Origin: Sphingobium sp. C100
Lineage (GTDB): Bacteria; Pseudomonadota; Alphaproteobacteria; Sphingomonadales; Sphingomonadaceae
Direction of reading: 5' to 3'
Length of the DNA: 64,000 nt
Assembly (NCBI RefSeq): GCF_000508185.1
Contig: NZ_AYOY01000154.1
Location: 1-64,000, forward strand
Below the pieces are notes generated by a model that made no database searches, was not told where the DNA came from, and was given only the letters and a program-made list of their open reading frames with translations. A program made the translations under genes and the position numbers. This document shows, in pieces, positions 8,261-17,785 of this stretch. The stretch's first letter is position 1. The number at the start of each line of letters is the position of its first letter.

Positions 8261-10764
8261 TGGCCACCAAAACGCCGCTTGCCACATATAATGCCAAGCG
8301 GGATTTCGCTCGTACCCGCGAGCCAGAAGGGGTGGTCGCGCCGGCGGGCGGCAACAGCTTCGTGGTTCAGAAGCACGCAGCTACGCGGCTGCACTGGGAT
8401 TTTCGGCTGGAAGTGGACGGCGTGCTCAAAAGCTGGGCGGTGACCAAAGGCCCCAGTCTGGACCCCGCCGACAAGCGGCTGGCCGTGCGGACCGAGGATC
8501 ACCCGCTCAGCTATGGTGATTTTGAAGGCACCATTCCGAAGGGCGAATATGGCGGCGGAACGGTGATGCTGTGGGACCGGGGAACATGGGAACCGGTCGA
8601 GGGCAAGAACGCGAAGGATCTGGACAAGGGCCATCTTCATTTCATCCTCCATGGCGAACGGATGAAGGGCGAATGGCTGCTCGTGCGGATGAAGGGGCGC
8701 CCCGGCGAAAAGCGCGAAAACTGGTTGTTGCGCAAGGTCGAGGACAGGCAGGCAGACCCGGACGGCGCCTTGATCGAGCGCGCGCTCAGCAGCGTACTGA
8801 CCGGCCGCTCCATGGCGGAAATCGCCGCTGACAAGGGCGCTGCCCAGTCGCTCGCCGGTGCGAAGGGGAAGGCCTTTGCCGACAAGATGCAGGCGGCCCG
8901 CACCCATAATGCCAAGGTGCAGCGTAACGGCCGCAAGACCGCAGGCCGCCCGCCCGCCTTCGCGAAACCGCAGCTCGCTACGTTGGTCGACAGCGTGCCG
9001 ACCGGCAATGAATGGCTGCATGAAATCAAGTTTGACGGCTATCGTGCGCTGATCTCGGTAGCGGGGGACAAGATTCGCATCTTCACCCGCAACGGGCTCG
9101 ACTGGACGGAGAAATTTCCTTCGCTGGTGGACAGCCTCGCCGCACTCGACCTGCCGCCGGCGCTGATCGACGGCGAAATCGTCGCATTCGGTGCGGATGG
9201 CAATCCCAGCTTCTCCGCGCTCCAGGCCGTCCTCAAGCGCGGCCATGGCGCCGAGAGCCGCGACGCGCCTTTGACTCTCTTCGCCTTCGACCTCCTCTCA
9301 CTGGACGGCGCGGATCTTAAACCCTTGTCCACCGTAGAGCGCAAGGAACGGCTCGAAGCGCTGCTCCACGATGCGCAGCCGCCGATCCATGTCGCCGACC
9401 ATGTGATTGGCGCGGGCGAGGAACTCTACCGCTCCATGTGCGGAGCCGGGCAGGAAGGGATTATCGCCAAGCGAGGCGACGCACCCTATCGGGCGGGTCG
9501 AACCAGAAATTGGGTGAAGGTCAAATGCACCCGACGGCAGGAATTCGTCATCATCGGCTGGAGCAGGAGCAGCGCCAAAGGTCGTCCCTTCCGCTCGCTG
9601 CTGTTGGCGCAGAAAGAGGGCAAGGCCCTTGTCTACAAGGGGAAGGTCGGCACCGGATTTAACACGCAGACGATGGATGAGCTGGCCGGCGCGATGGAAA
9701 AGTTGACGGTCGATAAGGCACCTGCCGAACTGCCTGCGGCCGATGCGCGGGGTGCGCGCTGGATCAAGCCGCAGCTCGTGGCGGAAGTCGCCTTTGCCGA
9801 GTTCACCGCCGAAGGGCGTGTCCGCCACGCCAGCTTCCTGGGCCTGCGCGCCGACAAGAAGGCGAAGGATGTGACGCCTGAACGTCCAGCCCCTGCGCCC
9901 GCACCGCATAGCGCGATCAGCATCAGCAATCGAGACCGGGTGATCTTCCCGGAAAGCGGCCAGACCAAGGGGCAGCTGGCGGACTATTATGCCAGCATCG
10001 CGCCGCTCATGCTGCCTTTCGCCGCCAACCGTCCGATCAGCCTGGTCCGCTGTCCACAGGGCCGCGGCAAGAAATGCTTTTTCCAAAAGCATGACAGCGG
10101 CGCTTTTGGCACATCCGTGCATCAGGTGCCGATCCGCGAAAAGGACGGCGGCGCCGAGGATTATCTCTTTGTCGAGGGTGCTGACGGCCTGCTCGCCTGC
10201 GTCCAGATGGGAACGATCGAATTTCACGGCTGGGCCAGCCGCGCCGATGCGGTGGAACGGCCCGACCGCATGATCTTCGATCTTGATCCTGACGAAGGCA
10301 TGGATTTTGCGCGGGTCGTGCGCGCGGCTATCGACATACGCCATGCGCTGAGCGACCTTGGGCTCGTCTCCTTCGCGATGTTGTCCGGGGGCAAGGGCGT
10401 CCATGTGGTCGTGCCGCTGACGCCGGGCCATGACTGGGAGCGGCATAAGGATTTCGCCGCCCGCTTCGCCCAGGCGTTGAGCGCGGCCGAGCCGGACCGC
10501 TTTGTCGCGACCATGAGCAAGGCCAAGCGCAAGGACCGGATCTTCATCGACTGGCTGCGCAATCAGCGCGGCAGCACGGCCATCCTTCCCTATTCTGCTC
10601 GTGCGCGCGCAGGCGCGCCGGTGGCGGTGCCGGTCGATTGGGAGGAACTGGGCGGGATCAAGGACGCCCATCCCTATGCGATCGATGCCGTCCAGACCCT
10701 GCTTGATCGCGCCCGCAGCCTCAAGGGCTGGGGCTTTGCAGCGCAGCATCTGCCGGACCTCTGA
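8260..10764 (+). CDS. ligD: ATP-dependent DNA ligase D (phosphoesterase-ligase-polymerase)
   Basis: An 834-residue three-domain end-joining enzyme. Residues about 30-190 are the 3'-phosphoesterase domain (HAATRLHWDFRLE, GEYGGGTVMLWD). Residues about 235-540 are the ATP-dependent ligase, with the adenylated lysine K257 in EIKFDGYR. Residues about 560-834 are the primase-polymerase domain, with metal-binding aspartates D674 and D676 in FDLDPDEG. The order PE-LIG-POL matches Pseudomonas-type LigD and differs from the mycobacterial order. It fills gaps, trims ends and seals breaks held by Ku. ATG 8260 overlaps the stop of the mgtC-like gene. Confidence 0.95.
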   Translation: MATKTPLATYNAKRDFARTREPEGVVAPAGGNSFVVQKHAATRLHWDFRLEVDGVLKSWAVTKGPSLDPADKRLAVRTEDHPLSYGDFEGTIPKGEYGGGTVMLWDRGTWEPVEGKNAKDLDKGHLHFILHGERMKGEWLLVRMKGRPGEKRENWLLRKVEDRQADPDGALIERALSSVLTGRSMAEIAADKGAAQSLAGAKGKAFADKMQAARTHNAKVQRNGRKTAGRPPAFAKPQLATLVDSVPTGNEWLHEIKFDGYRALISVAGDKIRIFTRNGLDWTEKFPSLVDSLAALDLPPALIDGEIVAFGADGNPSFSALQAVLKRGHGAESRDAPLTLFAFDLLSLDGADLKPLSTVERKERLEALLHDAQPPIHVADHVIGAGEELYRSMCGAGQEGIIAKRGDAPYRAGRTRNWVKVKCTRRQEFVIIGWSRSSAKGRPFRSLLLAQKEGKALVYKGKVGTGFNTQTMDELAGAMEKLTVDKAPAELPAADARGARWIKPQLVAEVAFAEFTAEGRVRHASFLGLRADKKAKDVTPERPAPAPAPHSAISISNRDRVIFPESGQTKGQLADYYASIAPLMLPFAANRPISLVRCPQGRGKKCFFQKHDSGAFGTSVHQVPIREKDGGAEDYLFVEGADGLLACVQMGTIEFHGWASRADAVERPDRMIFDLDPDEGMDFARVVRAAIDIRHALSDLGLVSFAMLSGGKGVHVVVPLTPGHDWERHKDFAARFAQALSAAEPDRFVATMSKAKRKDRIFIDWLRNQRGSTAILPYSARARAGAPVAVPVDWEELGGIKDAHPYAIDAVQTLLDRARSLKGWGFAAQHLPDL

Positions 10765-10871
10765 GGATTTGCGACCAGCGGAGTTGGTACGATGCAACCT
10801 GTGTGGCGGGTTGGCACTTTACCGTTCAGGACGCGATGCGGGGCGCGGCCGGTCAAAGGAAAAAGATCATT

Positions 10872-11960
10872 ATGAAGATTGCCCAGATTGCCCCGCTGGC
10901 CGAAAGCGTGCCTCCCAGACTCTATGGCGGCACAGAACGTATCGTCTCCTATCTGACGGAGGAACTGGTTCGCCAGGGGCATGACGTGACCCTGTTCGCC
11001 AGCGGGGATTCCGTCACCTCGGCAAAGCTTGTCCCGGTCACGACCATGGCGCTGCGCCTCAACCCGCATGTGAAAGACCCCATCCCCCATCATATGATCC
11101 TGCTCGATGAGGTTCGCCGTCGCGCGGACCAGTTCGACATACTGCATTTCCACATCGACCTGCTGCATATGCCGATGGTGCAGGACCAGCTCGACCATAC
11201 GGTCACGACCTTGCATGGCCGGCTCGACCTGCCCGACCTGGTGCCGTTTTACCGTTCCTTTCCTGATAGTTGTCTGGTGTCGATTTCGGACCATCAGCGG
11301 CGGCCGATGCCACCGGTCAACTGGGGCGGCACCATCTATCACGGACTGCCCATCGACCTGTTGCCACCGCGCCTTGGCCAGGCTGCGGGTTATCTCGCCT
11401 TCCTGGGTCGCATCTCCCCTGAAAAGCGGCCGGACCGGGCCATCCGCATTGCCGCCCAGGCGGGTCACCCGCTCAAGATTGCGGCTAAGATCGATAATGT
11501 GGATCGCGCCTATTGGGACAATGAGATCGCACCGCTGGTGCGGGCGCATCCCAATGTCGAGTTTATCGGCGAGATCAACGAACGGCAGAAAGCGGAGTTT
11601 CTGGGCAATGCCGCCGCGCTGCTGTTTCCGATCGACTGGCCCGAACCCTTTGGCCTGGTGATGATCGAGGCAATGGCCTGTGCCACGCCGGTCATCGCCT
11701 TTCGTTGCGGGTCGGTTCCCGAAATCATCGACCATGGTGTTTCGGGTTTTGTGGTCAACAGCGAGGTTGAGGCAGTAGCGGCGGTCGGGGCAGCATTGAA
11801 GCTCGACAGGGCTGGGGTGCGGGCCGCCTTTGACACACGCTTCACGGCAACACGCATGGCGCATGATTATGTTGCCCTCTATACTGACCTGATCGCTGGC
11901 CGTGTCGCGCCGGGACTGGGGTCGCTGCGGGACAAAGGGTCGGATCTGCTTGTCGCTTAG
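10872..11960 (+). CDS. glycosyltransferase family 4 protein
   Basis: A 362-residue GT-B-fold transferase. The N-terminal domain starts MKIAQIAPLAE with YGGTERIVSYL for acceptor binding, and the C-terminal third has PEPFGLVMIEAMACATPVI, the E-x7-E nucleotide-sugar motif of GT4 enzymes. Donor and acceptor are unknown. The ATG at 10872 follows AAAGGA. The gene ends 12 bp before an amylo-1,6-glucosidase-type gene, so the pair is probably one operon. This pairing suggests synthesis and turnover of an internal glucan or glucoside, perhaps stress related given the end-joining operon upstream; that is inference. Confidence 0.87.
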   Translation: MKIAQIAPLAESVPPRLYGGTERIVSYLTEELVRQGHDVTLFASGDSVTSAKLVPVTTMALRLNPHVKDPIPHHMILLDEVRRRADQFDILHFHIDLLHMPMVQDQLDHTVTTLHGRLDLPDLVPFYRSFPDSCLVSISDHQRRPMPPVNWGGTIYHGLPIDLLPPRLGQAAGYLAFLGRISPEKRPDRAIRIAAQAGHPLKIAAKIDNVDRAYWDNEIAPLVRAHPNVEFIGEINERQKAEFLGNAAALLFPIDWPEPFGLVMIEAMACATPVIAFRCGSVPEIIDHGVSGFVVNSEVEAVAAVGAALKLDRAGVRAAFDTRFTATRMAHDYVALYTDLIAGRVAPGLGSLRDKGSDLLVA

Positions 11961-11972
11961 GAGGCGCTGATC

Positions 11973-14189
11973 ATGACACTTGCCCCCCTCCATCCCGATG
12001 CCCCGGATCTTGATCCGGGGCAGATGCTTTCCCAAGGACAGACTCAGTTTTTCATTCCGGCGACCGCCTCGCTGGCCGAGCGTCGCCCGCGCACCCTCAA
12101 ACATGACGACAGTTTCGCTGTTTTCGACCATAGTGGCGATGCGATTGCCGGACCGGGCAGCCCCGAAGGGCTATATCATCGCGACACGCGGCATTTGTCG
12201 CATCTCTATCTGACGGTGAACGGCCTGCGCCCGATCCTGCTCAGTTCGGCAGTGCGCGACGATAATATGATCCTGACCTGCGACCTGACCAACCCCGACT
12301 TTTTCGGCGAGGATGGGCGAGTGGAGGTCGGACATGATCTCATCCACCTCCGCCGCACCCGCTTCCTGTGGCGGGGGGCGGTCTATGAGCGCATCACCGT
12401 GCGCAATTTCGATACCGATATACGGACGGTCGACGTGGACATCGGTTTCGCGGCCGATTTCGCCGACCTGTTCGAAATTCGCGGCATGACCCGGTTGCGG
12501 CGAGGTGTTACGCGCGATCCAGATGTGGCCCGCGCCGAGGTGCGCCTGGCCTATCTCGGGCGCGACGATCGGGAACGCTGCACCCATATCCAGTTCGACC
12601 CCGCTCCCGACACCCTGTCGCCCACCAACGCCCGGTTCCGTGTCTCGGTGCCAGCGGGCGAGCGTTGCACCCTTTTCATGCGTGTATGCTGCGACCGGGC
12701 GGAAGCGGCGCCCAGCCTGTCCTTTGAATTTCTCAAGTCCCTGCGCGAAGTGATGCAGCACGCCAAGCAGGCTCAGGCGCGCGGCGCGTCCATCCGGTCC
12801 TCCAACGCTTTGTTCAACGAGGTTTCGCGACGCTCCTTCTCCGACATCGTCATGCTATCGACAGAGACGGACTATGGTCCTTATCCCTATGCCGGCATAC
12901 CCTGGTTCAGTACGGTATTCGGGCGGGACGCGATCATCACGGCGCTGGAAATGCTGTGGCTCGACCCGGCGCTGGCGCGCGGCGTGCTCGGTTATCTGGC
13001 GGCGCATCAGGCGACCCGCTTCGATCCGGTCGCCGACGCCGAACCGGGCAAGATCCTGCACGAAGTGCGCCGGGGCGAGATGGCGGAACTGGGGGAGGTG
13101 CCGTTCCGCCATTATTATGGCAGCATTGATTCGACCCCGCTCTTCATCATGCTGGCTGGCGCCTATCTGGAACGAACCGGTGACATCGACTTTCTGCGCG
13201 GCATACTATCTCAGGTCGAGGCCGCCTTGCGCTGGGTCGACGAGCATGGCGACCGGGATGGCGATGGCTTCGTGGAATATGGGCGGCTGACCGATCAGGG
13301 GCTTCAGAATCAGGGGTGGAAGGACAGCCATGACTCGGTCTTCCATGCCGACGGCGCCATTGCGCGCGGGCCGATCGCTCTCGCTGAGGTGCAGGCCTAT
13401 GTTTATGGTGCGTGGCAAGGCGCCGCTGCCTTGTTCGATGCTGCGGGTGATGCCCTGCGCGCCACTGGCTATCGCGCCCGCGCCACGGATTTACGCCAGC
13501 GCTTCGATGATGCGTTTTTCGACGCGGCGCTGGGCACTTATGTGCTGGCGCTGGACGGAGACAAGCGGCCCTGTCGCGTGCGCGCCTCCAATGCCGGTCA
13601 TGTCCTCTATACTGGACTCGCCTTGGAAAAACGGGTGGAAACCGTGGTCGCGACGCTGATGGCGCCGACTTCTTTCTCCGGCTGGGGCGTGCGGACGGTC
13701 GCGTCCACAGAAGCGCGTTATAATCCCATGAGCTATCATAATGGCTCGATCTGGCCGCATGACAATGCCCTGATCGCGGCGGGCTTTTCACGCTATGGCT
13801 TCCGTCGGGAAGCGGCACGTATATTCGAGGGGCTGTTCGCCGCAGCGACCTATGTCGATCTCATGCGATTGCCGGAGCTGTTCTGCGGCTTTCCCCGCCG
13901 CCGCTCGCAGGGGCCGACCTTCTATCCGGTCGCCTGCAGCCCGCAGGCCTGGTCGGCCGCTACGCCGCTGTCGTTGCTTCAGTCCTGCTTGGGGCTTGGT
14001 TTCGACGTGGCGGCGCGGGAAATCTGTCTGCACGACCCGATCATGCCATCCTTCCTGCAACAGTTGACGGTTCGAAGTCTTCAGATCGGTACGGCGTCGG
14101 TGGACATCGGCTTTGATCGCATGGACGACAAGGTGGTGGTCCGCCCGCTCGGCCGATCCGGTGCGGCACGGATCGTTACCATGTCCTGA
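11973..14189 (+). CDS. amylo-alpha-1,6-glucosidase-type glycogen debranching family protein
   Basis: A 738-residue cytoplasmic protein without a signal peptide. Residues about 40-230 match the N-terminal beta-sandwich domain of bacterial debranching-type enzymes (DGFAVFDHSGD-like start, GLYHRDTRHLSHL). Residues about 280-700 form an (alpha/alpha)6 barrel with YPYAGIPWFSTVFGRDAI, NQGWKDSHDS and SYHNGSIWPHDNALIAAG. Relatives hydrolyse alpha-1,6 glucosidic branches or act on unusual glucosides, and many are uncharacterised. Start 11973 is supported by TAGGAG nine bases upstream. A 20-bp perfect palindrome lies inside codons 10-16, discussed separately. It is coupled with the GT4 gene before it. 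Confidence 0.85.
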   Translation: MTLAPLHPDAPDLDPGQMLSQGQTQFFIPATASLAERRPRTLKHDDSFAVFDHSGDAIAGPGSPEGLYHRDTRHLSHLYLTVNGLRPILLSSAVRDDNMILTCDLTNPDFFGEDGRVEVGHDLIHLRRTRFLWRGAVYERITVRNFDTDIRTVDVDIGFAADFADLFEIRGMTRLRRGVTRDPDVARAEVRLAYLGRDDRERCTHIQFDPAPDTLSPTNARFRVSVPAGERCTLFMRVCCDRAEAAPSLSFEFLKSLREVMQHAKQAQARGASIRSSNALFNEVSRRSFSDIVMLSTETDYGPYPYAGIPWFSTVFGRDAIITALEMLWLDPALARGVLGYLAAHQATRFDPVADAEPGKILHEVRRGEMAELGEVPFRHYYGSIDSTPLFIMLAGAYLERTGDIDFLRGILSQVEAALRWVDEHGDRDGDGFVEYGRLTDQGLQNQGWKDSHDSVFHADGAIARGPIALAEVQAYVYGAWQGAAALFDAAGDALRATGYRARATDLRQRFDDAFFDAALGTYVLALDGDKRPCRVRASNAGHVLYTGLALEKRVETVVATLMAPTSFSGWGVRTVASTEARYNPMSYHNGSIWPHDNALIAAGFSRYGFRREAARIFEGLFAAATYVDLMRLPELFCGFPRRRSQGPTFYPVACSPQAWSAATPLSLLQSCLGLGFDVAAREICLHDPIMPSFLQQLTVRSLQIGTASVDIGFDRMDDKVVVRPLGRSGAARIVTMS
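12001..12020. repeat. perfect G/C-rich palindrome inside a coding region
   Basis: A 9-2-9 inverted repeat (CCCCGGATC, TT, GATCCGGGG) spanning codons 10-16 of the debranching-enzyme gene. Very similar palindromes are common intergenic repeats in sphingomonad genomes, so this may be an in-frame insertion or a chance fold affecting early translation. Confidence 0.6.
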
Positions 14190-14368
14190 TCCGCGCGATT
14201 CGCCGTCCCGAAATGCGAAAAAGGCACCCATGCGCCGACGGTATCTCTGGTCGCTCGCGGGCGGCGGATCGCCGTCGGTCAGCAGTGCGGTCACCCGCAT
14301 TGAACACTCATGATAGCTTGCCAGCAAGGCGAGCCGCATGGCGCGTTCCGGCTGGGCTGGGCGGAAGA

Positions 14369-15202
14369 TTATAATCGTGCCGCGTGCCAGCGCAGATGAT
14401 CCTCCATGAAGGTGGAGATGAAATAATAGCTATGATCATAGCCTGGCTGCATCCGCAGGCTGAGATCGATCCCGGCCTTGTCGCAAGCTGCTTCCAGCAG
14501 TTCGGGCTTGAGCTGTTCCGCCAGGAACTGGTCGGCCTCTCCCTGATCCACCAGCAGCGCTGGCCCGCGCGCACCATCCTCGATCAGCGCCACGGCGTCA
14601 TGCCGCCGCCATGCCGCCCTATCCTGACCCAGATAGCCGCTCAGCGCCTTCTGCCCCCAGGGCGCCTGAGTCGGGGCGACGATGGGTGCAAAGGCGGACA
14701 CCGCCCGGAACCGTTCTGGCAGGGAAAGGCCGATGGTGAGCGCGCCATGGCCGCCCATGCTGTGGCCCATGATCGACTGGCGGCCCATGTCGGCGGGAAA
14801 ATGCGCGGCGACCAGCGCGGGCAATTCTTCCGTCACATAGGACCACATGCGATAATGATGCGCGAAGGGCGCCTGTGTCGCATCGACATAGAAGCCCGCG
14901 CCCAGCCCGAAATCATAGGCGCCGGCCGGATCGTCGGCGACGCCCTCGCCGCGGGGGGACGTGTCGGGCGCGACGAAGATCAGCCCCAGCTCAGCGCAGG
15001 CGCGGCGGAACTCGCCCTTATCGGTCACATTGGCATGAGTGCAGGTCAAGCCCGAGAGATACCAGACGACCGGAAGCAAGGCGCCGTCATCATGCGGCGG
15101 GACATAGACGGAAAATGTCATGCCGGTGCCCGTGCTGGCGGAGGCGTGGTGGTAGACACCCTGCACGCCGCCAAAGGCCCGGTTTTGTGAGACCGTCTCC
15201 AT
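14369..15202 (-). CDS. fghA: S-formylglutathione hydrolase
   Basis: A 277-residue esterase-D-type alpha/beta hydrolase. It hydrolyses S-formylglutathione to formate and glutathione, the second step of glutathione-dependent formaldehyde detoxification. Landmarks are WYLSGLTCTHAN near residue 50, the nucleophile elbow GHSMGG (S148), and a C-terminal GYDHSYYFI with the catalytic histidine. Its length equals that of the family. It starts three bases after the stop of the class III alcohol dehydrogenase gene that makes its substrate, so the two are one operon read leftwards. The 179-bp convergent gap on its left holds no gene that I can see. Confidence 0.95.
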   Translation of the reverse strand: METVSQNRAFGGVQGVYHHASASTGTGMTFSVYVPPHDDGALLPVVWYLSGLTCTHANVTDKGEFRRACAELGLIFVAPDTSPRGEGVADDPAGAYDFGLGAGFYVDATQAPFAHHYRMWSYVTEELPALVAAHFPADMGRQSIMGHSMGGHGALTIGLSLPERFRAVSAFAPIVAPTQAPWGQKALSGYLGQDRAAWRRHDAVALIEDGARGPALLVDQGEADQFLAEQLKPELLEAACDKAGIDLSLRMQPGYDHSYYFISTFMEDHLRWHAARL

Positions 15203-15205
15203 GGG

Positions 15206-16318
15206 TCAGAATAGCACGACGGAGCGAATGCTCTTGCCTTCATGCATCAGGTCGAAACCCTTGTTGATCTCCTCCAGCGTCAGGACATGGGTGATCATCG
15301 GATCGATCTCGATCTTGCCATTCATATACCAGTCGACAATCTTGGGCACATCGGTCCGGCCCTTCGCGCCGCCAAAGGCGGTGCCCTTCCAGACCCGGCC
15401 GGTGACCAACTGGAACGGGCGGGTGCTGATTTCCTTGCCCGCTTCGGCCACGCCGATGATGATGCTCTCGCCCCAGCCGCGATGGCAGCATTCCAGCGCG
15501 GTGCGCATCACTTCGGTATTGCCGGTCGCATCGAAACTATAGTCCGCGCCACCATCCGTCGCTTCCAGGATCTTGGCGACCGTTTCCTCCCGCGACAGAC
15601 CTTTGCTGTTGATGAAATGGGTCATGCCGAATTTGCGGCCCCATTCCTCGCGATCGGCATTGATGTCGATGCCGATGATCCTGTCGGCGCCCACCATCTT
15701 CGCGCCCTGGATGACGTTGAGGCCAATGCCGCCCAGACCGAAGACGACAACATTCTCGCCTGCCTGCACCTTGGCCGTGTTGACGACTGCGCCCACACCC
15801 GTGGTCACACCGCACCCGATATAGCAACTGGTCTTGAAAGGCGCATCCTCGCGGATCTTGGCCACCGCGATCTCAGGCAGGACGGTGAAGTTGGCGAAGG
15901 TCGAGCAGCCCATATAGTGAAAGATCGGCTGGCCCTTATGTGAAAAGCGCGTGGTGCCGTCGGGCATCAGGCCCTTGCCCTGGGTCGCGCGGATGGCGGT
16001 GCACAGGTTGGTCTTGCCACTGAGGCAGCTTTTGCACTGGCGGCATTCAGGGGTGTAGAGCGGGATCACATGATCGCCCGGCTTCACGCTGGCGACGCCG
16101 GCGCCCACTTCGCGCACGATGCCCGCGCCCTCATGCCCCAGCACCGAGGGGAAGATACCCTCGCTGTCGAACCCGTCCAGCGTATAGGCGTCGGTGTGAC
16201 AGATGCCCGTCGCCATGATTTCGACCAGCACCTCACCTGCCTTCGGCCCTTCCAGGTCCAGTTCGACAATCTCCAGCGGCTTCCTGGCTTCGAACGCGAC
16301 GGCGGCGCGGGTCTTCAT
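15206..16318 (-). CDS. frmA: S-(hydroxymethyl)glutathione dehydrogenase / class III alcohol dehydrogenase
   Basis: A 370-residue NAD-dependent zinc dehydrogenase that oxidises S-hydroxymethylglutathione to S-formylglutathione and also acts in nitrosoglutathione reduction. Catalytic zinc ligands C40 and H62 are in place, and the structural zinc cysteines are C92, C95, C98 and C106. The nucleotide-binding GLGGIGLNV motif is near residue 195. The RBS AGGAG lies six bases before the ATG at 16318. It is followed directly by fghA. The 166-bp gap upstream (16319-16484) must hold its promoter and the end of the DUF3422 gene; no operator is evident there. Confidence 0.96.
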   Translation of the reverse strand: MKTRAAVAFEARKPLEIVELDLEGPKAGEVLVEIMATGICHTDAYTLDGFDSEGIFPSVLGHEGAGIVREVGAGVASVKPGDHVIPLYTPECRQCKSCLSGKTNLCTAIRATQGKGLMPDGTTRFSHKGQPIFHYMGCSTFANFTVLPEIAVAKIREDAPFKTSCYIGCGVTTGVGAVVNTAKVQAGENVVVFGLGGIGLNVIQGAKMVGADRIIGIDINADREEWGRKFGMTHFINSKGLSREETVAKILEATDGGADYSFDATGNTEVMRTALECCHRGWGESIIIGVAEAGKEISTRPFQLVTGRVWKGTAFGGAKGRTDVPKIVDWYMNGKIEIDPMITHVLTLEEINKGFDLMHEGKSIRSVVLF

Positions 16319-16484
16319 ACGGTTTCTCCTGACGATAATGGCTTGCTGTAGCGTTTCTGTTGCTGGGTGATAAAGGGGGATGTGGGCAAAACTTCATGAC
16401 CCGTGAGTGATAATGCCGCTCTGGCGGCTCCCTTTCCGCCGCTGCGATCAACCTCCGCAGCAGCGACATGGCGACGAGCGCGGG

Positions 16485-17774
16485 TTAATGGGCGGACGAC
16501 CCAGGCCGTTTCACTTTCTTGAGCTGCCGGATGCCCAACCATACCGCCAATATCGTGCAAGGGATCAGCGCCACGTCGATCCAGCCGGGAATATGTGCGC
16601 CCTGATGGTCCAGCGCTTCCCTCAGATGATGCCACAGGCCCAGCGCATAATAGCTGACCGCCACCACCGACAGCCCTTCGACCGTATGTTGCAAACGCAG
16701 TTGCAACCCGGTGCGACGGTCCATCGAGGCAAGCAGGTCGCGATTGCGGCGCGCGAGGGCGGTATCGACCCTCGTTCGCAGCATCGCGCTGGTCCAGGCC
16801 GCGCGTTGCGACAGATCCTCCAGCCGGCGTGAAAAGGCGTCGCAGGTCCGCATGGCGGGCAGCAGCCGTCTTTCGGTGAAATCGTCGAGCGAGCCATAGC
16901 CACGGACCGGTGCGACGTTCAGGCTATGGATGCGGTCGAGGCATATTTGGGCGTAGGCGCTGGTTGCGCTCATCCGGTAGCGGGTGCTGGTCAATGTCTG
17001 CGCCAGCTGCGCGCTGAGCGCCGAGAGCGCTTCCAATACGGCATCGGCGTCGGCGTCGGGCTGTGCGACGCGGGCGGTGATGTCGGTCAGCTGCTGTTCC
17101 AGCCTGGACAGAAGCGGCGTCGCCGCCTGCGCTTCGGGCAGGCCAAGCAACGCCATCTTGCGATAATTGCCCAGTTCCTGGAGGCGCTGAACCAGTTGCG
17201 CCATCTCTATGCCTTCCAATCCCTTATCCTGGACCAGCAGCCGGCCGAACCCGTCCTCATGCAGCCGGAAGTCGCTCCAGATCCGGGCGCGGCCGTCGGC
17301 AACGTCGGAGATGATGAGGTCGTCAGCGGCGAAATGACCGGCGATCGTCGCGGGATCAGGCGCGTCCGTGACCAGCGCAATCTGGGTCGACCGGATGACC
17401 TGACCGGGCAATTGCGCGATCCAGTCGGCGACGCTGGCAAAGGGGGTCAGGTCGAACGGCTTGCCTGCGCCGGGAGCGAGGAAGCTGTAGGTCATGAACT
17501 CGCTGTGCCGTTCCCAGGTGAAGATGAGATCGCCTGTCGCACAGGTCAGGAAGCGGTCGCCCGGCGCGATTGCCTGGCCATGGGGTGCGAGCAGGGCATC
17601 GAGCGTTACCAGGCTGTCATCGGCTTCCTGCGCGTCCACCAGCAGCACCAACTGGATCGCGCGCGCGGGAGAGGCGAGGCGGGGGGTCTTGCGGACATGC
17701 ATCTCGCGCGAGAGCGACGCGCGATGCCGGTGGCTTCGCGCGAGCAAATCCTTGAACCCGTCCGTTCCGTCCAT
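16485..17774 (-). CDS. DUF3422 family membrane-anchored protein
   Basis: A 429-residue protein matching DUF3422: an N-terminal region with SREMHVRKTPRL, a WERHSEFMTYSF motif near residue 90, and a C-terminal MDRRTGLQLRLQ followed by two hydrophobic segments (about residues 365-385 and 395-415). The function is unknown; the C-terminal segments suggest an inner-membrane anchor with the bulk in the cytoplasm. It lies 11 bp downstream of the YaeR-like gene and so belongs to the ilvD - VOC - DUF3422 operon. A role linked to branched-chain amino acid synthesis is only a neighbourhood inference. Confidence 0.85.
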   Translation of the reverse strand: MDGTDGFKDLLARSHRHRASLSREMHVRKTPRLASPARAIQLVLLVDAQEADDSLVTLDALLAPHGQAIAPGDRFLTCATGDLIFTWERHSEFMTYSFLAPGAGKPFDLTPFASVADWIAQLPGQVIRSTQIALVTDAPDPATIAGHFAADDLIISDVADGRARIWSDFRLHEDGFGRLLVQDKGLEGIEMAQLVQRLQELGNYRKMALLGLPEAQAATPLLSRLEQQLTDITARVAQPDADADAVLEALSALSAQLAQTLTSTRYRMSATSAYAQICLDRIHSLNVAPVRGYGSLDDFTERRLLPAMRTCDAFSRRLEDLSQRAAWTSAMLRTRVDTALARRNRDLLASMDRRTGLQLRLQHTVEGLSVVAVSYYALGLWHHLREALDHQGAHIPGWIDVALIPCTILAVWLGIRQLKKVKRPGSSAH

Positions 17775-17785
17775 CGTCTGCCCCC

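Noticed and set aside
15206-16318. Two-gene formaldehyde module as part of methylotrophy
   Set aside because: Glutathione-dependent formaldehyde detoxification is widespread and no methanol or methylamine dehydrogenase gene is nearby.
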